A stretch of DNA of 64,000 nucleotides from Pseudomonas entomophila (lineage in GTDB: Bacteria; Pseudomonadota; Gammaproteobacteria; Pseudomonadales; Pseudomonadaceae). The stretch spans positions 1-64,000 of the forward strand of contig NZ_JARPQB010000024.1 of the NCBI RefSeq assembly GCF_029478665.1. Direction: 5' to 3'. Position 1 is the stretch's first letter. Each line of letters opens with the position of its first letter. A program made the translations under genes and the position numbers. Positions 7,228 to 15,629 of the stretch are shown piece by piece. Below the pieces are notes generated by a model, which saw only the letters and a program-made list of their open reading frames with translations, was not told the DNA's origin and did not search any database.

Positions 7228-8893
7228 GGTTGATCTCCTCAAGTGTGGTGCGGCCCGCACGGACCAGGTCCAGGGCCGAGGCCCGCAGCAGGCGAAGGCC
7301 GCGCTGGCAGGCCAGTTGACGGATCTGCGCCAGGGGCCGGCGCTCGACGATCAGCTGCCGCAGGTCGTCGTCCAGGTGCAGCAGTTCGGCGATGGCGCTG
7401 CGCCCGCGATAGCCGCTGCCGCGGCACTGGCCGCAGCCCTGGGCGCGCATGAACCGCCAGCCTTCCACTGCGTCACGGCTCAGCCCCGAGGCCGCGAGCA
7501 GCTCGTCGTCCGGCACGCAGGCCACCGCGCAGTGCGGGCAGGCCAGGCGCACCAGGCGCTGGGCCAGCACGGCGTTGAGCGCCGAGACGAAGCTGTAGGG
7601 GTCGACCTGCATCTGGCTGAAACGGCCGATCACGTCGAACACGTTGTTGGCATGGATGGTGGTGAACACCAGGTGCCCGGTAAGCGCCGACTGCACGGCG
7701 ATCTGCGCGGTGTCCGGGTCGCGGATCTCGCCGACCAGGATCTTGTCCGGGTCGTGGCGCAGGATCGAGCGCAGGCCGCGGGCGAAGGTCAGGCCCTTCT
7801 TCTCGTTGACCGGGATCTGCAACACCCCGGGCAGCTGGTACTCGACCGGGTCCTCGATGGTGATGATCTTGTCGACGCCGTGGTTGATCTCGCTGAGCAT
7901 GGCGTACAGCGTGGTGGTCTTGCCGCTGCCGGTGGGGCCGGTGACCAGGATCATGCCGTAGGGCTCGCTGGCCAGCCGGCGCAGGGCGCGCAGGGTGTGT
8001 TCCTCGAAGCCCAGGGCCTGCAGCTGCACGCCGCTGACCTTGTCCGACAGGTCCTGCTTGTCGAGCACCCGCAGCACCGCGTCCTCGCCGAAGATGCTCG
8101 GCATGATCGACACGCGAAAGTCGATCTGGCGCTCGCCGATGGCCACCTTGAAGCGGCCGTCCTGGGGGATGCGTTTCTCGCCGATGTCCAGCTCGGCCAT
8201 CACCTTGATCCGCGAGATCACCTGCTCGGCGAAGGCGCTGCCGCTGGCCTTGCCGGCGCCGTTGAGCACGCCGTCGATGCGGTACTTGATGGTCAGGCCC
8301 TGGCCGGTCATGCCCAGGTGGATATCGCTGGCGTGCTGCTTGAGGGCGTCGTAGAGGGTGGCGTTGACCAGCTTGACCACCTGGCTCTGGTCTTCGCTGA
8401 TGCTGGTCAGCGACAGGCGTTGCAGCGGGTCGGTGTCAGTGCCGGCCTCAGCGTTGCTGTCGAGGGTATCGACGGCATGGAAGCTCTCCTCGTGACGCGC
8501 CAGGAACGCCGCCAGGTCGGCGGCGTGGGTCAGGTACAGCGGCGCGCCCTGCAGGCAGTCGTCGACCCAGGCCAGCCGGGCACTGTCGAAGGGGTCGGCG
8601 AACACACCGACCAGTTGCCCTTGGTGTTCGACCAGCGCGCATTCGTGTTTCAGGCACTGGGCCAGGTTGACCTGATCGAAGGCCGGCTTGCTGGCGAACA
8701 AGGCCTGGGTATCGAGCACCGGGTAATGCAGGGTGGCGGCCAGGCGTTGGGTGAAGGTGGCGGGCGGGTCGTTAGCGAGGCGTTCGAGGTGGGTCAGCAG
8801 GCGGTCTTCACCCGCCTGGGCGCGGGCCTGGCTCAGGAGATCGCGGGAGTAGCCCTGCGCTTGCTGTGCGTCTGTATCGAATGCCTGGGACAT
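7208..8893 (-). CDS. GspE/PilB-family secretion ATPase
   Basis: This 561-residue AAA-type traffic ATPase powers pseudopilus assembly. It has an N-terminal MshEN/GspE-type domain, then VVKLVNATLYDALKQHASDIHL. The Walker A is GPTGSGKTTT near residue 316. The Asp box is IITIEDPVEYQLPG, the His box is LTGHLVFTTIHANN, and the C-terminal zinc site is formed by CPHC and CGQC near residues 452 and 486. All catalytic motifs are intact. It is the second gene of the operon, after the receiver protein. No GspF/PilC-type platform protein accompanies it in the window. Confidence 0.93.
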   Translation of the reverse strand: MSQAFDTDAQQAQGYSRDLLSQARAQAGEDRLLTHLERLANDPPATFTQRLAATLHYPVLDTQALFASKPAFDQVNLAQCLKHECALVEHQGQLVGVFADPFDSARLAWVDDCLQGAPLYLTHAADLAAFLARHEESFHAVDTLDSNAEAGTDTDPLQRLSLTSISEDQSQVVKLVNATLYDALKQHASDIHLGMTGQGLTIKYRIDGVLNGAGKASGSAFAEQVISRIKVMAELDIGEKRIPQDGRFKVAIGERQIDFRVSIMPSIFGEDAVLRVLDKQDLSDKVSGVQLQALGFEEHTLRALRRLASEPYGMILVTGPTGSGKTTTLYAMLSEINHGVDKIITIEDPVEYQLPGVLQIPVNEKKGLTFARGLRSILRHDPDKILVGEIRDPDTAQIAVQSALTGHLVFTTIHANNVFDVIGRFSQMQVDPYSFVSALNAVLAQRLVRLACPHCAVACVPDDELLAASGLSRDAVEGWRFMRAQGCGQCRGSGYRGRSAIAELLHLDDDLRQLIVERRPLAQIRQLACQRGLRLLRASALDLVRAGRTTLEEINRVTFIA

Positions 8894-8950
8894 GGCCTGC
8901 GACTCCGCTCAGGGGCGCGTCGCAGGCTGGGGAAGTGGCCGCGGGCGCCG

Positions 8951-9478
8951 CTATTCCCCGGTGAGCAGTTGGTCGTCAGGTTCGGGGGGCTGGCCACCGT
9001 TGCGTCGGCGGTCGGCCAGGACCCAGCTGCCATCGTACAACTGCAGGGGGAACGTCTCGTTCCGGTTCTGGCGGCGTTCGACGAAACCCTCGGCCGGGCG
9101 GTCCGTGGCCCTGCGCTGGCGCTCGATGCCCATCAGGTCGAAGATCGCGCGGGCCAGTTCCATCAGCGGGAACGGCTTGAACAGGACATGGCTCACTCCC
9201 AGTTCGGCGGCCCGCTCACGCACCTCGACGGTCGGGTGGGCGGTGATCAGCACGAAATGGCACTGCCTGTTCCTGCGCACGGTCTCCAGGACCTGAAACC
9301 CCTCCATGTCGGGCAAGCGATAGTCCAGCACGATCACATCCGGTGCCAGGGTTTCAGCCTCGCTGATGCCGCTGGCGCCGTCGTGGGCGACATGGACTTC
9401 CAGGCCTTGCGCCTGCAGATACGCCTGCAGGTTCTGCGCAAGGGTCTGTTCGTCGTCGACTACCAATACTCTGTTCAC
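8951..9478 (-). CDS. Single-domain receiver (CheY-like) protein with unstructured tail
   Basis: This protein of about 175 residues is a complete receiver domain: acidic pair VVDDEQ, phospho-Asp in VIVLDYRLPD, Thr in FVLITAHP and Lys in VLFKPF. A 60-residue charged tail follows, with no DNA-binding output domain. It is the first gene of the secretion operon, 50-60 bp downstream of a sigma-54 promoter. GTG at 9478 is preferred. TTG at 9481 is also possible, with GGAG 6 bases upstream. It may act by protein contact on secretion or on another regulator. Confidence 0.82.
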   Translation of the reverse strand: MNRVLVVDDEQTLAQNLQAYLQAQGLEVHVAHDGASGISEAETLAPDVIVLDYRLPDMEGFQVLETVRRNRQCHFVLITAHPTVEVRERAAELGVSHVLFKPFPLMELARAIFDLMGIERQRRATDRPAEGFVERRQNRNETFPLQLYDGSWVLADRRRNGGQPPEPDDQLLTGE

Positions 9479-9542
9479 CAAGGTCCACTCCCATGAACTG
9501 CCCGGTCTCCCGGTCTGCGAAGTGCGGCCTTGTAGAGGCTTG

Positions 9543-9558
9543 AGCAGGCTTCGTGCCA
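9543..9558 (-). promoter_or_regulatory. Sigma-54 promoter of the secretion operon
   Basis: Minus-strand TGGCACGAAGCCTGCT has the -24 GG and -12 GC elements exactly 10 bases apart and matches the TGGCAC-N5-TGCW consensus. It lies about 65 bp before the receiver gene start. Two CCCC-N6-GGGG palindromes lie farther upstream. Confidence 0.8.
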
Positions 9559-9644
9559 GGCATGAAGGGTCATTGCGCACCACGTTCAACTAACTGTTTC
9601 TTATGGATATTTTTGTATCGACAAGGGCTTGCGGGCGCGCACTC

Positions 9645-9701
9645 CCCCATAACCGGGGAAGTGATGGCATTTGGCCAAACCCGCTTTCCCCACAGTTGGG
9701 G
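9645..9701. promoter_or_regulatory. Two CCCC-N6-GGGG palindromes, putative activator sites
   Basis: CCCC-ATAACC-GGGG occurs at 9645-9658. The perfect palindrome TTTCCCCACAGTTGGGGAAA is at 9685-9704. Their centres are 43 bp apart and they lie 87 and 130 bp upstream of the sigma-54 promoter, a normal enhancer distance. Related sites precede the other two sigma-54 promoters of the locus. A terminator for the SurA-like gene is the alternative reading, but there is no T-run. Confidence 0.6.
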
Positions 9702-9720
9702 AAACGCCTTGGCGGGCCGC

Positions 9721-10362
9721 TCAGTCAGCGCGCTCCACTGTAGCGGATTCGCGCAAACGTTGGCGCGTGGCCTGGCGGGCCTGGGCCTGCAACTGCGCGA
9801 CGAGTGCGTCCCTGGCCTGGCGCTGGCCCTGTTCCGGTAAGACAAAAGCATTATCACTTTGGTTCTGCGTCCCTTGCAGTCTGTGCCGATTGGCGTGTTG
9901 GAAGGCCGCGATTTCGGCGGCGCTGGGCTCGTCGACCACGGTCAGCCGCGCGAACGCTTCCTGGGCGGCCATCTCATGACGAGTGTAGTCAGCGAAGCTG
10001 TCGCGATCGAAGCCTGCGGCTTCCAGGCGGCGGGCGAACACGGCCGGGCTGCCGAAAGCAGCCTCGACTTCGGCGAGCCGCGCCCTCACCTGCTCATCGT
10101 CGATGACGATGCCTTGCCGGCGCGCCTCCTGCCACAGCAGCTCCTTGTCGATCAACTCGTCCAGGGCCTGCTCGCGCAGGCGCTGGTACAGGTTGGGGTT
10201 GCGGATGCTCGCCACCGCCCGCCCCTGGGCCTGGAGATATTCGGTGAAGTAGCGCTCCAGGCGCAGCGCGCCGATCTCCACGCCATTCACCCGGGCCACA
10301 GGGGCGTCGGCAAAGATTGCCGGGGTGACGCCCAGCAGCAGGCACAGCAGCAGAATACGCAT
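9721..10362 (-). CDS. SurA N-domain-like periplasmic chaperone
   Basis: This is a 213-residue exported protein with a signal peptide (residues 1-18). It has the SurA N-terminal pattern VARVNGVEIGALRLERYF, then LREQALDELIDKELLWQEARRQGIVIDDEQVRARL. The parvulin isomerase domain is absent, so it is predicted to be a chaperone rather than an isomerase. It is the last gene of the oxidase-maturation operon, separated from the cytochrome gene by a REP pair. The mofB gene next to the Leptothrix multicopper oxidase mofA also encodes a peptidyl-prolyl isomerase-type protein, as I recall. Confidence 0.8.
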   Translation of the reverse strand: MRILLLCLLLGVTPAIFADAPVARVNGVEIGALRLERYFTEYLQAQGRAVASIRNPNLYQRLREQALDELIDKELLWQEARRQGIVIDDEQVRARLAEVEAAFGSPAVFARRLEAAGFDRDSFADYTRHEMAAQEAFARLTVVDEPSAAEIAAFQHANRHRLQGTQNQSDNAFVLPEQGQRQARDALVAQLQAQARQATRQRLRESATVERAD

Positions 10363-10392
10363 GGCAACCTCCTCATTGATCTGGTGCGCCCC

Positions 10393-10483
10393 TTGTAGGA
10401 GCGGCTTCAGCCGCGATCACCCGCGCAGCGGGTGCCCTGCACCGTGTTGCATTCATCGCGGCTGAAGCCGCTCCTACAGGCCC
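10393..10483. repeat. Inverted REP pair
   Basis: TTGTAGGAGCGGCTTCAGCC at 10393 and its inverted partner ending CTCCTACAGG near 10483 flank a short spacer with CCGCGCAGCGGG. This is the usual Pseudomonas REP doublet, here between two genes of one operon, where it could alter mRNA stability. Confidence 0.93.
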
Positions 10484-10486
10484 CAT

Positions 10487-12109
10487 TCATGGCGCCTGCG
10501 GCGCAGGACGATAGGGCGCAACCTCGGTGAAGCCGGGCCCCGGCAGGCTCACCGCGACCACATGGGCGCCGGCCATGCCCTGGCGTCGTCCCGGACCAAA
10601 CCCCAGAGGTGGGGTGAGGCCGGTGTCGACCGCGTGCAGTTGCTCCAAGGTTGCGATCAACTGCTCACGGCTGGCATCCCGCCCAATCTTTTTCAACGCG
10701 TCGGTAAGCAACTTCCACGCACACAGGGTGCCGACCTGCAGCGATGCCTGCCTGGCATCCAGCCCCTGGCGTTGCCGAACCCCGGCCAGCGTCGCCCGGC
10801 CAGTGTCGGTCCAATCACCTGGGACAAACGGGTACGCCAGCAACAGACGCTGCGACCATTGCGCCGAAAGCGTCGGCACAACGCTGGCCACCTGGCTGGA
10901 CGCGGCGAACAAGTAAGGTGTTCGCCCCTGCGCCTGTAACGTCGCGGCCAGTTCGGCAAAAGCCGGCGCGCGACCGAGAAAAAGAATGCCCTCACCGCTC
11001 GGTGCCTGACCGTTGAATGCCTGCGCCTCAGGCAAGGCAACACCCAGGCTGCGCAAGCGGATCAGCAACGCAGTGGCAGCGGCCGCCTGGTCCTCACCGG
11101 CATAGACCACCTGCAAGGCATCGGTGGGCATGCCGAGCCCATCACGGGCATGCAGCGCCAGGCTGAGCAACTGCTCGGGCAGCGAAGGCAGCGGGTCGAA
11201 CACCTGCGCACCACCGCCGTCACGCGGCGTACTGCCCACCAGGGGCACGCCTTCCCGAGCCAGCGTGGCGCTGTCGAGCTGAGGTGCCAATGGCGCGATC
11301 AAGGCGAACACCTGCTCCTGGCGCAACAGCGTGTCCAAGGCTTGCCCGGTGCTGGCCGGCTCGTACCCGGGGTCCAGCGCAACTAGCTGCAAGCGCCGCC
11401 CATGCACGCCGCCCTGCTGGTTGATCTGGGCGACGCCATCCTCCAGCACCGCCCGCACCACACGCCCGGCCTCGGCCAGGGGGCCGCTTTCCGGCAGCAG
11501 CGTGCCCAAGCGCAAGACACCCTCCTCCACCCCAGGGTCGCGTTCCTCGTCCAGGCGCTTGAGATAGGCAGTGAGATTGCGCTGGTCAGCCAGGCTCAGC
11601 TCGAAGCGCGGCATGGCCGGGTTCAGGCGGTTGCCGGCAGGGTCGATACCACTTTGGATGACACGCACGAGGCTTTTCTCTGTGTAAGCCGGGTAGCGTC
11701 GGCTGTTGGTTTCGCGCACTCCAGGTCCGAGGGCCAGGCGCTGCCAGTCAAGGCTTGGTGGTCGCACCCCACCTTCGCTACGGCCACGCCCGTCGTTGCC
11801 GTGGCAACTGGCGCAAGGCAACACGCTGGCGGGTACCGTCATGTCGCTGGCGCCGACCCGGGCCAGCAATTGGGCGTCGCTGCTGGAGAGCCCTTCGCGG
11901 TACAGACGTTTACCCGCCAGCTCCTGGGCCGTCAGGTCGAGAGCTTGAGCCGTGTTGCACAACATCAGGCACAGGGCCCAGTAACAGCACAACGCCCTGA
12001 TGCCTGTAGGAGCCGGCCTTGCCGGCGAATGGGCCAGCGCAGCCAATACAAGACCTTCGCGCCCACAACCGCCGTGTCGCCCACTGGCCCTGCAGCTCAT
12101 GATAATCAC
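10487..12109 (-). CDS. Cytochrome c fused to a type I periplasmic-binding domain
   Basis: This 540-residue exported protein has a hydrophobic signal (CYWALCLMLCNTAQA) and then a c-type heme domain with CASCH near residue 99 and Met ligand candidates in NPAMPRFELS. From about residue 195 it has a Peripla_BP_6 (Leu/Ile/Val-binding) fold: LRLGTLLPESGPLAEAGRVV through FGPGRRQGM. The GTG start overlaps the Sco gene stop (GTGA). A REP element is embedded in the coding sequence just before the signal helix, giving an abnormally long N-terminus. A periplasmic electron-transfer role with the multicopper oxidase is inferred; MofC of Leptothrix is likewise heme-binding. Confidence 0.82.
   Translation of the reverse strand: MIIMSCRASGRHGGCGREGLVLAALAHSPARPAPTGIRALCCYWALCLMLCNTAQALDLTAQELAGKRLYREGLSSSDAQLLARVGASDMTVPASVLPCASCHGNDGRGRSEGGVRPPSLDWQRLALGPGVRETNSRRYPAYTEKSLVRVIQSGIDPAGNRLNPAMPRFELSLADQRNLTAYLKRLDEERDPGVEEGVLRLGTLLPESGPLAEAGRVVRAVLEDGVAQINQQGGVHGRRLQLVALDPGYEPASTGQALDTLLRQEQVFALIAPLAPQLDSATLAREGVPLVGSTPRDGGGAQVFDPLPSLPEQLLSLALHARDGLGMPTDALQVVYAGEDQAAAATALLIRLRSLGVALPEAQAFNGQAPSGEGILFLGRAPAFAELAATLQAQGRTPYLFAASSQVASVVPTLSAQWSQRLLLAYPFVPGDWTDTGRATLAGVRQRQGLDARQASLQVGTLCAWKLLTDALKKIGRDASREQLIATLEQLHAVDTGLTPPLGFGPGRRQGMAGAHVVAVSLPGPGFTEVAPYRPAPQAP
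12003..12036. repeat. REP element within the 5' end of the cytochrome gene
   Basis: CTGTAGGAGCCGGCCTTGCC at 12003 continues with GGCGAATGG. It is a divergent REP type and encodes LAHSPARPAPTG upstream of the signal helix. Confidence 0.85.
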
Positions 12110-12762
12110 CGCCCTGCCAATGGCTGCGTCAGAAGTTGCATGCGCTGGGCAATCGCCGCAGGCGGCGCGTCGGGGCGGATCTTGCTCCAGCGCTTGCCCG
12201 CCACATCCCCGGCGATCAGTTGCGTCGAGTGCTGCTCGGGGCTGGGCAGGAACTGCCCGAGGCGCCCCAGCACCAGGTCGACGCTGGCCTTGTCGCCGGT
12301 CAGGAACACCCAGTTGGGCCCGTCCACGCCCTGCTTCACGGCAAAGGCCTTGAGCGCCTCGGGGGTGTCGTTGAGCGGGTCGCTGCTCACCGAGACGAAG
12401 GTCACCTGCGCCGCCAGCTCCGCGCCCATGGCCTCGCGCACTTCGCGCAGCTTGCGGGTGATCAGCGGGCAGGCATCGTTGCAGTGGGTGAACATGACAT
12501 TGAGCATCACCACCTTGTCCTTGAGTACGTCGCTGTAGAAGCGCAGTTCGCGGCCGTTCTGGTCCTTGAGCACGGTGTCGGTGAACCAGGTCCGCGCATC
12601 ACGCGTACCGCCGCCGCTGACCATGGTCTGGGGCGCGGGCTGCGGCGGCGGAGCGTGGCCTTCGTGGGCATAGGCCACCGAGGCGAGGATCCACAAACAG
12701 GCCACCAGCACCACCCAGTCGAAACTGCGCATGCCCGCAGGGCGTGGGCTCAGGCTGCTCAT
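12106..12762 (-). CDS. Sco1/SenC-family copper chaperone (CxxxC type), first copy
   Basis: This 218-residue protein has an N-terminal membrane anchor/signal (WVVLVACLWILASVAYA) and a His/Pro-rich stretch (HEGHAPPPQPAPQ). Its thioredoxin fold carries the copper pair CNDAC in FTHCNDACPLI and a distal His in EQHSTQLIAGD. Sco proteins deliver Cu or reduce cysteines during oxidase assembly. Start and stop overlap its neighbours by 4 bp, so it is translated as one unit with the second Sco and the cytochrome. Copper delivery to the giant oxidase is inferred from context. Confidence 0.88.
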   Translation of the reverse strand: MSSLSPRPAGMRSFDWVVLVACLWILASVAYAHEGHAPPPQPAPQTMVSGGGTRDARTWFTDTVLKDQNGRELRFYSDVLKDKVVMLNVMFTHCNDACPLITRKLREVREAMGAELAAQVTFVSVSSDPLNDTPEALKAFAVKQGVDGPNWVFLTGDKASVDLVLGRLGQFLPSPEQHSTQLIAGDVAGKRWSKIRPDAPPAAIAQRMQLLTQPLAGR

Positions 12763-13412
12763 GGCTGCACCTCCTGGCCGGCGATGGCCGTGGTCTTGGC
12801 GTGCACCCGTCGCGCACTGAGGCGGTTGATCTCGGTGATCAGCACATTGGGGTCGGTAAAGCCGTAATAGCGCGTCCAGTGCCCGGTGCGGCCGTCGCCC
12901 ACCAGGATCAGCGGCGGGTGCTCGCTGAGGTTGGCGCTGAAGCTGCCCAACCCCTTGAGCGTCTCGCTGATCGCGTAGGGCGAACCGGTCAGCCAGCTCC
13001 AGCCCGGCCCGTGCTGGAAGGCCCTGGCATAGCTGGCCAGGCGCTTGGCATCGTCACGCTGCGGGTCGACGCTGATCGACACCAGGCGGATTTCCTCCCC
13101 GACACGCCCGCCCAGTTGCTGCTGGACCTTGCCCATGATCGACGACACCACCGGGCACACCGTGGTGCAGCTGGTGTAGATGAAGCCCATGACCACCAGG
13201 CGGTCACCCACCAGGTCCTGCTCCAGGCGCACCGGCATGCCGTCCTGGTCGAGCAGCGGCACGTCGGCGAAGCGCAGGCTGGCCTTCTCCTGGTGGGCCG
13301 CCGACGGTGGCGCGGGCGGCCCACCATGGTCGTGCCCGCCATGGGCCAGGGTCAGCTGGCTGGCCAGCAGCAGACTCAGGGCGATCAGTTGGCGAGGATG
13401 GTTGGCGTTCAT
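12759..13412 (-). CDS. Sco1/SenC-family copper chaperone, second copy
   Basis: This 217-residue exported protein has a signal peptide ending LTLA, a His-rich N-terminus (HGGHDHGG), the CTTVC copper motif in FIYTSCTTVCPVVSS, and the distal His in SEHPPLILVGD. It is about as long as the first Sco but only distantly similar, which suggests distinct steps (for example thiol reduction and Cu transfer) rather than a recent duplication. It overlaps both neighbours by 4 bp. Confidence 0.9.
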   Translation of the reverse strand: MNANHPRQLIALSLLLASQLTLAHGGHDHGGPPAPPSAAHQEKASLRFADVPLLDQDGMPVRLEQDLVGDRLVVMGFIYTSCTTVCPVVSSIMGKVQQQLGGRVGEEIRLVSISVDPQRDDAKRLASYARAFQHGPGWSWLTGSPYAISETLKGLGSFSANLSEHPPLILVGDGRTGHWTRYYGFTDPNVLITEINRLSARRVHAKTTAIAGQEVQP

Positions 13413-15388
13413 CGCACACTCCTGGGTTCCCCTTGGGAAGCGGTAGGCGCCGCGGCGGCCGGCAGGACCCGCAGGCTGGTGTAGTTTTCTTCGGCGAACT
13501 TGCGCCCCAGGCTCGGCGACTGCACATGCAGGTACCAGGCGCCGGCTTCGGGCAGTGTCAACGCGGCCTGGTACTCGCCCTCGCCCACTTCGTCGAGCGG
13601 CAGGTTGCGCGGCAGCGACGACGGCGCCAGGAAGTAGCGCAGGCTCAGGTCGCCCAGGCCCGTGCGCGGCTTGCCGTCCTCACCCAGGATGCGCACCCGT
13701 GCCATGAACGGGCTGTGCTGCAGCAGTGGCCGGTCGATACCGAGGAACTCGGCGCGCACGGCCTTGTGGCCGCTGGCCTGGGGCAGCGCCGCCACCACCG
13801 TGCTGAAGCAATGGATGATCTGCGGCTGGTTGAGCAAGAACGCCACGTCGAAGGTGCCAGCCGCCGGCAGCCTCACCGTCGAGCCATACACCCCGGGCGC
13901 CACCTCGCGCAGGCTGCGGTCGATGACGATCGCCGCGCGGGCCTGGTGGCCACGGTTGTTGTAGCCGGACATCGGCGCGTTCATGCCTTCTGCGTAGAAG
14001 TAGGTGGTGTTGTCCACCGGGTTGACCACGAACACCGCGTTGTCGTCGCGGGACACGCTCAACCCCTGGGCCAGCGGCAGGTCGCCGGCCTGGCGCGGCG
14101 CGGCGCGGCCGGCCTCGAAGCCCTGGACGATCGGCGTGCGGCCCTGGCCGAGGCTGGCCAGGTTGATCATGCTCACCTTGGGCGAGGCCAGGCCGCGCAC
14201 ATAGGCGTAGGCCTTGGTGAAGGTCAGCTGGTACGGCTCGGCCGCCACGGGGATGCGGTGGATCAACTGGTCGGTACTGGCGTCGATCACCAGCGCCTGG
14301 TTTTCCAGGGTGTTGAGCACCACGCCAAAGCGCCCGTCGCCGCTGAAGCGCATCGGCCCCAGGCCCTGCTCGGCTTTGACCGTGTGCCGTGGCTGGTGGC
14401 TGCGGGCATCGATCACCCGCACCGTGCCTTCCTGGCCATCGACCACATACACCGCCTGGGACAGTGGCGAGTAGGTCACTGACAAGGGCTGCGGGCCCAC
14501 TTCCAGGGTCTTGGCCAGGCGCATCTCAGTGATGTCGATCACGCTCAGGGTGCCGGCGTCGCGGTTGCTGACGAAGGCATAGCGCGAGTCGGCGCTGAAG
14601 GCGATCTCGTGGTGCCCGGAGCCGGTGCTGAACGACTTCAGCGTGGTGCGGCTGGGCACGTCGATCACTGTCACCCCGCCTTTGGCCGGGTCGTCGCTGT
14701 TGTTGCCCACCCACAGCAGGCGCTGGTCGGGCTGCAGCGCCACTCGCAACGGCTGCGCGCCGGCTTCGAGGAGGGCCACGCGGCGGAAGGTCTCGGTGTC
14801 GATCAGCGCCACCTGGCCGCGTTCGGGCATCGACACGAACACCTGCTTGTCGTCGCCGGTGGCCACCCAGTCCATGGGCCGGCCCGGCAGGTCGATGCGC
14901 GCCAGGGTGCTGGTGACGCCGCCCACCGAGACAGTCGGGTCGATCACGGTCAGGCTGGCGTCCTTGTTCAGCACCAACAGGAAGTAGCTGTTCAGGTCCA
15001 GCAGTGGCCGCGCGCCGATGCTGCTTTTGAGGAACAGCGCTACCCGCGCCTTGCAACTGCTGTCGCGATCGCCGGGTGGTGCCGACTGGGCGGGGTCCAG
15101 CCAGGCACCGGGGGCCATGCCCGACAGCGGCTGGCCGCTGCTCTGGTCGCTGACCTTGAAGCGGATATTGGCGAAGTCGCCCTCGCGCAGTTCACTGCCG
15201 GCCAGGGGGCTGGCCTCGAACTCCACGGTCACGCCGTCGCGGCTGAGGCGGTGTTCGGCCTGGGGATCAGCGGTTTCCTGCAGCAGTTCGCGGGGGTCGC
15301 ACCAGAGTTTTTCGTAGGCCACGCCCAGGCCGATCAACGCCAGGCCGATCAGCAGCCCCAGGTAAGCCGGGCGCACCTTGCCGCTCAT
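13409..15388 (-). CDS. YncE/YVTN-type beta-propeller protein, membrane-anchored
   Basis: This is a 659-residue protein with one N-terminal hydrophobic segment (YLGLLIGLALIGLGVAY). Its central region carries repeated YVTN-like blades (RYAFVSNRDAGTLSVIDI, QAVYVVDGQEGTVRVID, RLLWVGNNSDD..VTVIDV). The C-terminus is an Ig-like region (GEYQAALTLPEAGAWYLHVQSPS). It is the first gene of the oxidase-maturation operon behind a sigma-54 promoter. Related propellers accompany copper or nitrite-reductase proteins, but no metal site is evident. ATG 15388 is preferred to an in-frame start at 15472, which lacks a signal-like N-terminus. Confidence 0.8.
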   Translation of the reverse strand: MSGKVRPAYLGLLIGLALIGLGVAYEKLWCDPRELLQETADPQAEHRLSRDGVTVEFEASPLAGSELREGDFANIRFKVSDQSSGQPLSGMAPGAWLDPAQSAPPGDRDSSCKARVALFLKSSIGARPLLDLNSYFLLVLNKDASLTVIDPTVSVGGVTSTLARIDLPGRPMDWVATGDDKQVFVSMPERGQVALIDTETFRRVALLEAGAQPLRVALQPDQRLLWVGNNSDDPAKGGVTVIDVPSRTTLKSFSTGSGHHEIAFSADSRYAFVSNRDAGTLSVIDITEMRLAKTLEVGPQPLSVTYSPLSQAVYVVDGQEGTVRVIDARSHQPRHTVKAEQGLGPMRFSGDGRFGVVLNTLENQALVIDASTDQLIHRIPVAAEPYQLTFTKAYAYVRGLASPKVSMINLASLGQGRTPIVQGFEAGRAAPRQAGDLPLAQGLSVSRDDNAVFVVNPVDNTTYFYAEGMNAPMSGYNNRGHQARAAIVIDRSLREVAPGVYGSTVRLPAAGTFDVAFLLNQPQIIHCFSTVVAALPQASGHKAVRAEFLGIDRPLLQHSPFMARVRILGEDGKPRTGLGDLSLRYFLAPSSLPRNLPLDEVGEGEYQAALTLPEAGAWYLHVQSPSLGRKFAEENYTSLRVLPAAAAPTASQGEPRSVR

Positions 15389-15499
15389 GTTGGCGCGCCT
15401 CGGTGGTATCGGGTTGGATGCGGCGCGCACGGAGCGGCACCTTCGAGCGGGATGACCATGCTGCACCTCCACGGGGGGCTAGGGTTCTGTGGAGGGAGT

Positions 15500-15515
15500 A
15501 GCAAGCGCTGTGCCA
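15500..15515 (-). promoter_or_regulatory. Sigma-54 promoter of the oxidase-maturation operon
   Basis: Minus-strand TGGCACAGCGCTTGCT is a full match to TGGCAC-N5-TTGCT, with GG and GC 10 bases apart. The first ATG is about 110 bases downstream. Confidence 0.85.
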
Positions 15516-15566
15516 CTGATGAAGTGCTTTTAGATCAGTGGGTTGGAGAAGCAATGCGAGAAAGTT

Positions 15567-15603
15567 GGGGAGCAATCCCCAAGGGGATTCCCCGAAGGCG
15601 GGG
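15567..15603. promoter_or_regulatory. Composite G/C palindromes, putative enhancer site
   Basis: GGGG-AGCAAT-CCCC at 15567-15580 is followed exactly 23 bp on by CCCC-GAAGGC-GGGG at 15590-15603. The first G block lies 52 bp upstream of the promoter's -24 end. The same order, 23-bp offset and 52-bp distance recur before the multicopper oxidase. Confidence 0.7.
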
Positions 15604-15629
15604 GTGGGCAGCTGGGGCCGCTGCGCGGC

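Noticed and set aside
9661..9680. A plus-strand sigma-54 promoter at TGGCATTTGGCC
   Set aside because: The GC element is not 10 bases from GG, and no plus-strand gene follows.
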